Below, in pieces: positions 55,299-64,000 of a stretch of 64,000 bases of DNA (position 1 is its first letter; every line of letters begins with the position of its first letter). The stretch is from Takakia lepidozioides (lineage: Eukaryota; Streptophyta; Takakiopsida; Takakiales; Takakiaceae), in assembly GCA_030704615.1 (NCBI GenBank), contig CM060732.1:74257053-74321052 (forward strand), read 5' to 3'. The notes under the pieces were generated by a model, which saw only the letters and a program-made list of their open reading frames with translations, had not been told where the DNA came from and searched no databases. Both the position numbers and the translations under genes were made by a program.

Positions 55299-58200
55299 AT
55301 GAGTGTTGTGGTCAATATGCATCAGCGGCGCACCATAGCCAATGGCAGGCAAAATCAAGATCCCAACACAGGTACTGCTTTTCTCTATCTTTCTCGCACA
55401 ATATCGACGTTAAGGGATTGCCTCCAACCTGGGCTACTGAGATGGAGGCTGTAAAATCTTGTCAAAGGAGACGTTCCCAGTTTCAGTTGTAGCTAAGGTA
55501 ACTTTGCAAACAAAAATTGCATTAAGTGACAATTGAAATCCTAAGGAATGTCTTGCTTGGTCCGCGCAGCTGTTGGGGTGAAAGATTTAACGCCAAAGAA
55601 AACGTGCCCGAAACTTGAGAAGTCTATTCAGGAGGTGCTCAATCATGCCCGAAACACTTCTGGTACGTACGGGTCACTCTTTTGTGTCCGAGAATGGCTT
55701 TCTTAGGGTCTTGTAGCGCGAGATGCTCCATGAAATTCATGTTCAAACAATGCAGTACTTGGAGCCCTGCCGTGAAATTGCAACGATCATTTTCTTAACC
55801 TAGACTCGTGAGTTGTCTCACTGTTCCAAGGTGAAAGTGCGGCATCCTTGACCTCGGTACTGAGTAGCAACTGTGGTTGAGCTGGAGTTGAAATGATACT
55901 CACTAGATTGGGAATGTGCTCCATATTCAGGGCGGGGCCGGGCAATGGTACTGGCTGCTTTACAGAAAAAGGCTCAAGCTTCAGATGAAAAGAAATCTCC
56001 GCAATGTAAGCTCTGTTGCAAGCATTTCCCAATTGGAAGTTTGTTGCTTTGGGTTTGGGTTTGTTGTGTACTACCTGGGCCTAGCCTACTGCTCAATTCT
56101 TGCTGCTACTGCTACAGTAAAGATAACTGGTCATTGTTCATACTCATTCCATCCAGCAATGTCATTAAAATCAGGTGTGATGTATCAAGCCAACTGAAAT
56201 CCAGCTGGGAACATCTACAGTATCATGCTTGCCAGGGATTCTGGTTGTGCAGTTGAAGTTGTGTGTGCTAGTTGAAATGCAAACTGTGATGTTCCTGTGG
56301 TTGTCACAGCTGCTTCCAAGGCTTCCCAATCTGGTAAGCAGCCGCATTCTACACCCAATAGAAATGAAGTTGGCACTAGATGTGGATATGGATCTTCTAC
56401 GCCATCAAAGGGAGGGGAGAATACTGTGGTGAGAGACAACTCAAAGCTGTCCTTAAGTGCTATGAAGAGACGACCTATGGATTCTGGGGAACAGCGAGAG
56501 CCCCTTTCTGATTTGGGCACTTCAGCTACGGATAGACAGGTGCTAGATTGGGCTGATTGGACAGATATGCCAAATAAGATCACACAGAAAGAAGAGACAA
56601 TTGTGTACAAGAAAAGGCCAAGAGTGGAAGTTTCTCATAAAGTGGACCCCCTCAGCCTGGATGTAAGTGACACTGAGAATTTATCTGCTCCATCAAACTC
56701 GTGCGAAACATCAACTTGGGACTGTCCAAAGGAGGGTGTGAACAAAGGTCATCTGCAATCCGTCAGATGGCAGCTTGAAACATCTCCTGGCAGAAAAGTG
56801 CATAGGTAACCACCTTTGTCTCATGCACTGAAGAGCTTAATGAAACTGAAGAAGCCCTATAATTTTCCAGTCTTGCATGAGGCATTAATTCATGTTGTGC
56901 CCGTAGTTTTAATGGACAGCTGAGACAGGTGCATATTATCTCTCATTGGTATCATTAAGATCTACTAGCAACATCAAAAGTAGCAAGCTTAGTTGTAGGC
57001 TTGCACTGATGGCATTTAAGGTAATGTTGGGATCAATCAAAAGTCAGTGGCCATTCAGACTCATAGAAAGATGTGTGTCCAGCAACAACAACAATGAAAT
57101 CTATTTGTCACCTCCATCGAAAATACCCTGCGAGCCAGTCGGACCTGCCTCTGAGCAACATGTGAATGAAGGATGTTTGGAGAGGGAAGATGGATACCAG
57201 AGCAGACGCCCTTCACCAACACGACTTCATGGGTAAGCATTCTCCTTTTTGTGTATGTCTACTGTATGTGGCCATGCTGTTGAAACTCAAACCTTCCTAC
57301 TACGTAGCTGGATATTTAGCCGTGAAGCCAAAGACTTGGGGTATATGCCCAGACATTTATGTACTTCTCAAGGCTTTTCTGAAATGTGGATTTCAGGCTG
57401 ATGAATCTGGGCAACACCTGCTACATGAATGTCGTAATTCAGTTCCTATTCAGCTTGCCCAGCTTTTTTTCCGACGTGGAGCGCCTATCTCGCACTTACT
57501 TGGAGCAAGATTCTGAAAGTTGTGCGGTAGAGAAGGTTGACCAAACATCTACCTGCTTTTTTCTCTTTTCCGCCTGAATTTTTTTACTGGGTGTTGCTAG
57601 TAATATCTCTTTCAAATCAACACTAATTACTCTATGTCGCTCGTATTCCAAATCAAGGGGAAATCTTATTTTTCTAGTTGCCACATTGGAGAAGAAATGG
57701 GTTCCATTGCAAAGGGTGGCACGGCTTTCAATCAAGATGGTCATAAGTGGTTGCATCCTTTGTCCCACCTCTCTAGGTCAATCAACAAGACCCTCTATTC
57801 ATGGCAGGAACTCCAAGGCTTGTGAATTGCAGGCTTTGCAGAAGAAATCATTCCACTTGTTGGGCTCAGAGTGTATTCTACCCGGGTTGTGTTTCTTACT
57901 GCTATTAGAAAGACCTTCTGGTATTCTTAATAGCCAATTCAGCTGCATTCATTTGAACCTGCGTGATATAAGAATGTCAAATCCCACTGCAAAAAATGCC
58001 ATAGTACTAGGTTTGCAAACATGAAACCCTGTAGGTTATGGGACATCCCTATGATTCTACCACTTATAACAGCAATATGGAAGTACATGTAATGCTCATT
58101 GAAGTCAATAGTTTAGTAGGACCTTGTAAAAATGTGTGAAGATTTTGACTCTCACCATGTTTTGTGCCAAGAAATTCTGTGCCAAGAGGTAAGTGCCAAC

Positions 58201-60752
58201 TTAAACGTTGGCAAATAACTAGAAATCTTCTAATGCTGTTGCAGGACCTAGAGATGCCATCCCTATCGGGCAAGCTTACTGTGACTGCAGCTCTCCTCCA
58301 AGTTTTCCATGATATGAAAGTAACTGAGAGGAAAGAGACTGTGAACCCGATTGTTCTCAAAAGATCATTTGCCAAGTTCCAATCAAGCTTTTGGGGATGC
58401 ATCCAACAGGTACAAATTAAGAAGTGATAGTCATTCTCAGTCAAAATACCCCACTCCAAGTACAGTTTGATGTGCCGTGTACCACTACCAAGGTTGATTA
58501 CGACCATAAGAATATCATGTGACAAATACTGTCTATCCAGCCCTGATGCCATTATTGCAGTCACTTGTGAGTGTTGGTTTGTAAACGCCTGTTTACTTTA
58601 CTAAGGGCACCGCTTCATGTGTTCTGAAGTAGTTCTTTTCTTCCTTTTTTCTTTTTTTAATGTAGTTCTTGGTTTGTTCTACCCTGCCCTCTGGAGGTGT
58701 TTATTTTTTTTCTCTTTATACCTGCATTCTGATTGGGTCCTATGCAAACGTCCCAGGATGCCCATGAGTTTTTTTGCAGCTTGATTGGCCGTATTCAGGA
58801 AGAAGTCTCCTCGTTAGTCTCAAAGCACTTAAGCAGACAAGTTCACTGTCCAGAAGTCGAAAGCATCTGTCCAACAACGCAGAACTTCAGGTCTTTTCAG
58901 TTTTTCATTTCCTTTATATGAACAGAGTCATGTGTTTGTGCTCCTGTGATGCTTCCATTCAATTTAAGTTGTTCAATTCTTGAAAGGATCACATAGGACC
59001 GCTGTTGATATCAATGCAATAGATACTTACCAGGTGTATATGTAGCTGTTTGTTGTTCTAATGTTACTGTTGACTCAATGGTGTGCAGCTGTACAGTCAG
59101 GAACAGTCTTACATGTGTTGATTGTAACAATTTATCCCAAGTTGAAGAACCATATCTCCACTTCTCTCTGGCCTTGCCCGAGGAAGAAAGGTGAAAGCTT
59201 CTTCCACATGTTTCCAGTTCATTGTATGGCTGAAAAGTTTACCAAGTTGTTATTTGCTGTGCAGTTTGCAATTTGTGCAGATGAAGTGTTGCAAGCGTTA
59301 AGTCCTCACAGAATCATTGTCTATCCTGATGAAAGGCTTGTATCTCCAGAAATGAAGACTCGAAGGCTTCTGATTTGGAGTCACTGTTGCGTCTCTACTT
59401 CCAGGTATGTGCTGTTTGTATCCTCAATTTTGGTGATGGTCCCTAAGGTGTCCATCACGAAATACACTTCTAATCATCCTTTCAGTAACTACAATCATGT
59501 CTTGTAATACTGTCAGTCTGCTCACTTGGAGTACACCTTGTAGGAAACAGCTATGTCCCGCAAGTGCGAGAAATGTGGAGGGGAGTCTGCAAAGGTACAG
59601 GCCCGAATCTTGAGGCTGCCTCGAGTATTAGTGTTTCATTTGAAGAGATTGCTTATGGACCGTGACGTACCCTGCACCAAGCGCTCTGTACCTGTCAACT
59701 TTTCCCCACATCTTGATATTGGTAATTTCAAATTCCACCTTCTCACAATTTCTGGTTCTGTCGTCTGGAGGACACAGGTGGTACATGTAGAGAGATGAAA
59801 TTAGACAGAAGAGAAAAGCTTCATACCTCCAGGGGGCTGAGCAGAGTTGTGTACATGTCTAGCTTTACACTTGCTTGACACTGCAACTTGTGTGTCAAAA
59901 TTGTAGTTTAGGGGGACATTAGTGCAGTATCCAACACCACTTGTTGGTAATTTTGACTTTTTAACTCAGTTTCAGGTTGTCTTATCAGGTCCATGGTGCT
60001 CCAATGAGGCCCAAAGCCCTCTCACCCCTATGATTACCTCATTCTCACACGACAGCATGGATAACAGCAGTTCTGCATCAGTGCCTTCCAGTCATCAATG
60101 TTTGTCCCATCCTGTCTGCAAATCAAATGGTGTTGTGGGCAAGCCAATTTCAGACGGAAAGGCTCTTTCGTCCAAAATTACGGGAGAAAGGGATGTTCAT
60201 CTGCACCGAGCCATAGGTACAAGTTCTCTAAAAAAGTTACCAAAGGAGTGGAGCAACGCAAAGAAAGAAGAAACCCTTGAAATCAAGAAAGGCCATGTGA
60301 GTACATGCTACAGGTTGCAGGGGATTGTCAGCCATCTGGGAGGTCAGGCATCGGGTGGTCACTATGTTGCCAATATTCACGATACTGCAGCCAACAGATG
60401 GTTGAGATGTGATGATGCACTTGTGACGGAAGTAAGCTCCTGTGACTCTACAGCTAATTGCTTTACTGAGTAATCTCTCTTCTCTCTGTTGTACTTCTGT
60501 CCCTTGGGCCATAAGCTCTCAAGAGCTTCTAGTGGACATTATGAAATTTCCTTCATTTCTTTCTCTCTCTCCTTACTTGCTTGGGGCAACAACATCTTTG
60601 TGCAATGTTTTTGGTTGATTTCTTATTCGGTACGCAATGGACACCGTATTTTGTGGTTTGACTGACAGGTACCAGCTGAGGTGGTGTTTAATGATGTGGA
60701 GGAATCGTACATGTTCATTTATGTGCATGAGCCCCTCTCTGCTGTGCCCTGA
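55299..60752 (+). CDS. Ubiquitin-specific protease, USP37/26/29-like
   Basis: Thirteen exons with GT-AG borders and unbroken phase: 55299-55371, 55570-55662, 55931-56005, 56310-56805, 57071-57232, 57397-57535, 58245-58409, 58757-58890, 59089-59190, 59350-59404, 59544-59721, 59989-60431, 60669-60752, giving 732 aa. Residues 1-299 are charged and poorly conserved. The catalytic domain starts GLMNLGNTCYMN (nucleophile Cys308). DAHEFF (402-407) and a CTVR…TCVDC / KCEKCGG zinc ribbon follow, then LPRVLVFHLKR, SHLGGQASGGHYVAN (His682), RCDDALV (Asp699/700) and YMFIYVHEP. Such enzymes cleave ubiquitin from proteins. Spacing and wording resemble vertebrate USP37 more than the common plant UBP classes. 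The ATG is the first in an open frame. The acceptors of exons 10 and 12 were chosen by phase and family likeness. Confidence 0.88.
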
Positions 60753-61164
60753 TATGAGTGGAACTTCGAAGGTGCCCCACATGTTCATGTAAGTGGATGA
60801 GACCGTTTCCTGAATCCAGAAATGAGTGAAATTTCAAGAGATGGATGAACTGGAGTGGTCTTGACATGAATCATGACGGTTACGGAGCATTATGTAAATA
60901 GTGGTCTGAGTCGATCCAGGGAAATAGAGTAAGCCAGACTGAATGTGTCAATCTTTTTTTTGTAACTCTCCCCTGTTGCTCTTTAGCACAAGTGATAACA
61001 TGTCAAAGTCCTTATGGCGATAAATACCACAATGGCAACAAATTACTCCTACTTATACAGGGGTACTGGGTGTTGCTGGTTGTTACGTGTGTTGAAATGG
61101 CTATCCATATGAAGACACTGCAGCAATGACTGGTAACTAGAGAAGAACCTGCTATGGCAGTCTA
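60753..61164. other. Short convergent intergenic gap
   Basis: Only about 410 bp lie between the stop codons of the USP gene (+) and the cyclotransferase-like gene (-), so their 3' UTRs probably abut or overlap. A poly-T run at about 60953-60961 is the only visible feature. Confidence 0.45.
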
Positions 61165-63516
61165 CTAACCACCATACCTTTCTTTGAGGGCAGGTGGTGG
61201 CTCTTCCTCCATCACTCCTACTCCAGTACCTGAATCTAGATATTGCCTTATGGTTGTTTTGCGATCCCCCAAATATGTATGATCGAGAAAGTTATCATAG
61301 GCCTCCTTTCCCAGGTTCTTTGAAGCTAGCACGCTGCAAGACCCACAGTACAACTATTTCTGGTGAGTTCAGATCTGTCACCAGTTGGGCCTAGGGTTGA
61401 TGACGAAATGTAGATTAGGGAATAGCGTCTGCCACGAAGAGAAGTGTCATGGTTTTAGAAGCATACCAGTGGCGGAGGTAGAGGCGGCACGGTAGTATGT
61501 CATCCTGCCATATTTGCTGAATATTGAAACGACCATATCTCTGATGGTATACCAAGTGACTACCTGTGCAATACAACAATGACAAATAAAATGCTGGTGC
61601 TCTTGGCAGTCTCATGATCATCGAAAATGTGCATTAGCTGGATTACACACCTATACACCTCACTACTAATAACGGCGACATTAACCACATTTGCTGGAAG
61701 AGTATCAAAAGCTATATGGGCACAAGACATTTCACACCTTTGCAACGTACATGGCGATACTCTATGTCATTGTATTTGGAACATACCACCTGCCCAGTTG
61801 TAAGCAACTCATTGTCAGGTTAACATTGACATGATTGGTGACAAGATTGACATTGGAATGCCACAAATTGTTTTTGATGTAGCATCAAGATAGGTTGCAT
61901 TTGGTCTTGCCATATTCCAGCAAAACAAGGGCGGGGGTATTAATGGCTGCAATTCATTAAACAAGCCTCCATAAAGTTAGAAACAGAAGTTACCGCACGC
62001 TGGGAAAACGGTTGCCCATCTTTGTGTTCTGGTGTTACCTGCATCGTTTTAAAATGTTCCATTGTTAGAGCCCTGAGCATCCTGAGATGCTTGTTGCCCT
62101 CCTGCAACTTTTCCCCCATCCCCTCACTTACCACTCCCTTTGCTTCATCTAAGCCAGTCCTGGCTATAGGGCTATCGCCAGCGAAGTCTACGGAGTGCAT
62201 TTTTCTCCATCCCTCTCTCTTATGAAGTACTACTGCTTGCATGTCTCTTCTGTGTGTGAGGTTTTTAAGGAACAACCAGCACATATGCAGAAGCAAAAGT
62301 GAGAGAGCAAGGGACAATTCTTCCTCTCACAAATAGTGGCTACCATCAACCACTTATGCCAAAGTGAATGAATAATCCAACTGAAAAGCCACATTGTTTT
62401 ATACTGAAAGCATGAGACTGTGAAGGGCAAAGAAGCTGTGCATCCCACCACAAGAAACCGAAACTCGTGTTCTCTTTCAATAAATGCTGGGACCTGCAGG
62501 CACCCATCACAATCATCCAACGCACATGTTAGCCCAGGTTTTCCCCAATGACGGTTAGCATAAGAGAGATCACAAGGGACACAAATGCAAAGCCAGTTGA
62601 AGTGAAATAGCTCACTTTACCTCAGCTGCAGGGATTTCAAAAACAGTGACAACAATGGACTCCCCAGGCCATGGTTCAACACTGAGGCTCGACATTTCCT
62701 GAATGACCACAAATCACACACGTCAGCAAACTGAACATTAATCATCTTCAAATTACTGGTCCTGGAAAGGAAGAGGAAACCCTTTTACTACTCGATGGAT
62801 GTAATCCATATGATTTCACTCAAATGGGTACAATTGGTCTCAATGTTGATTGTCACGAGAGATCAAAACTCATATGACTACTGACTATTCATCACATGCC
62901 TCACCTTTGTCTCCAAATTGGCAATGCCTCGCTCCAGAAACACAGGCGCCACATGTGCAAATACCCGTCGAAAACCTCGCAATACACCGATTCTGAAGTT
63001 GCGGGGATCAGGAAATGTGTATTTCGCACTCTTCTCTGTTACATGGCAGGAAATTGAGGTTGGAACAAGTGATAAAAGACTAGACAGGGACCTGTAACAA
63101 ATCAGGACCTTCTAATGAACAAAAGAAAAATTGTACTTTTGGGATGTACAGCAAACAGACTAGCCCATGGTTTTACTTGTCATTCAGTTAGATGTGCTGC
63201 CCCTGCTTACACGATGCTACAACAGCTTCTTGCCTTCATTTGTCCTCATGGAGCCCAATGCACGTCAGCGGGAGGACCGTTTCTCTGATGACTGCTTATC
63301 GATATTGAACATTGGAAGGTTACAGTACACAGAAAGAGGGACAGAAAGAAAAGATGTTCTAAGAAAAAGAGAGAGGTGATCACCTGAAAGGAGTGACCCA
63401 AATCCACAAATAGAGATGTAGCCCTGATCATTAGCTATGGCAGTGAAGGCAGATGCATCTTCCAGTTCTATTGCACCTGGTGCAGCCCCCTCAACACTGC
63501 GAAGAGACCCCTCCAT
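61165..63516 (-). CDS. Gamma-glutamylcyclotransferase-like protein
   Basis: Eight minus-strand exons in unbroken phase: 63516-63384, 63035-62905, 62698-62621, 62493-62449, 62038-61994, 61789-61738, 61563-61467, 61333-61165, giving 249 aa. ISICGFGSLLSEKSAKYTFP holds the G-[YF]-G-S-L loop (38-42) of the cyclotransferase (AIG2/ChaC) fold. FRRVFAHVAPVFLERGIA and VFEIPAAEVPAFIEREHEFR follow, the latter with candidate catalytic glutamates (120-124). The conserved tail is QRYGRFNIQQIWQDDILPCR…LDHTYLGDRKTTIRQYL. I know this layout from a plant family of unassigned substrate. The fold usually releases 5-oxoproline from gamma-glutamyl compounds. No signal peptide is seen. The frame is open upstream of the chosen Met to about 63600, so a longer N-terminus or an extra 5' exon is possible. 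Confidence 0.8.
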
Positions 63517-64000
63517 ACCTGCCCTTGCCGAGTCAGCATGGCTACAATGTACAGATAATATGCAAGCATAGTCGTAGGTGCATATTCCAGACACAAACAT
63601 TGCAATGTGCCAAAATCAGCAGGCTTCTTCTCCTATAATGTCACAGAGATTTTGGCAGATCACAGACAAATTACAAATCTTAGTTATCTCAGTGTCCTTG
63701 AAACCGCAATAAATTGAATTTTACAGCTGAAAGTCTATAAGAAGCCTTTAAGTGACGTAGTTGGGACATTCACATCCTTCGCCAGCCTCATGCTTTAAAT
63801 ACCACAATCACACTAGTTATAGCAGTGAAGATGTCAGCATGGAATGGATATAACACTCAGCAGTAGCCAGGATAAGTATAATTTGGTTTTAAGCCAGGGT
63901 TAAGTAAATGCTAAAGATATTTCCTCAAAAGAGTCCCCTGCGCGATTGGCTTTTGAGAGCACAAAAGTTGGGATGTGTGCTGGAGTATTGGCAAGACAAC
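63517..64000 (-). promoter_or_regulatory. 5' flank of the cyclotransferase-like gene
   Basis: Runs to the end of the window. It may include additional coding sequence (open to about 63600 in frame) or an untranslated exon. TATA-like AATATAAC pieces near 63845-63855 (minus) are the only promoter hints, and they are weak. Confidence 0.25.

Overview
The window is nuclear DNA of a land plant. The genes are interrupted by many GT-AG introns, and a PLS-class pentatricopeptide protein ends in a complete DYW deaminase domain. The PPR wording, the moss/lycophyte/fern look of the Mutator-like transposase and the DNMT3-type methyltransferase point to a seed-free plant, probably a fern; that placement is inference. 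About two thirds of the window is transposon remains and sequence with no recognisable gene. Exon edges were read by eye with codon phase as the test, so allow an error of one or two bases.

Layout. 0.7-2.5 kb is an unusual minisatellite: 53-bp units with a GGCGCC-centred palindrome, lying in opposite orientations on the two sides of a centre near 1.7 kb. 3.1-4.2 kb is an unidentified, probably broken, minus-strand multi-exon gene. 4.2-6.7 kb holds an LTR-like repeat, a dead LINE ORF1-like gene and two tRNA-derived SINEs lying tail to tail. 7.8-11.7 kb is a divergent pair of small coiled-coil genes not recognised by name. 13.6-20.6 kb is a complete 11-exon minus-strand gene for a CPL3-type RNA polymerase II CTD phosphatase (1516 aa). 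20.6-30 kb is AT-rich and gene-free, with a MITE, more SINE copies and a recurring AATACCAGCCGG-type motif. 30.2-36.2 kb holds two decayed copies of a Mutator-like transposase and a PPR gene scrap.

37.8-44.1 kb is the most notable part: a Ty3/gypsy-type retroelement whose polyprotein carries a DNMT3-like C5-cytosine methyltransferase between protease and reverse transcriptase. Its catalytic motifs are intact, but the frame is closed by stops that all fit C-to-T decay. 44.2-50.7 kb holds a second, minus-strand Ty3/gypsy element whose integrase zinc-finger segment sits in front of a truncated reverse transcriptase.

50.9-53.1 kb is a PPR-DYW gene with a stop and a one-base frameshift in the same spot. 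55.3-60.8 kb is a 13-exon plus-strand ubiquitin-specific protease gene (732 aa) with intact Cys/His/Asp. 61.2-63.5 kb is a convergent 8-exon minus-strand gene for a gamma-glutamylcyclotransferase-like protein. The intact host genes are unrelated in function (transcription control, protein turnover, possibly glutathione metabolism). They share only the neighbourhood.
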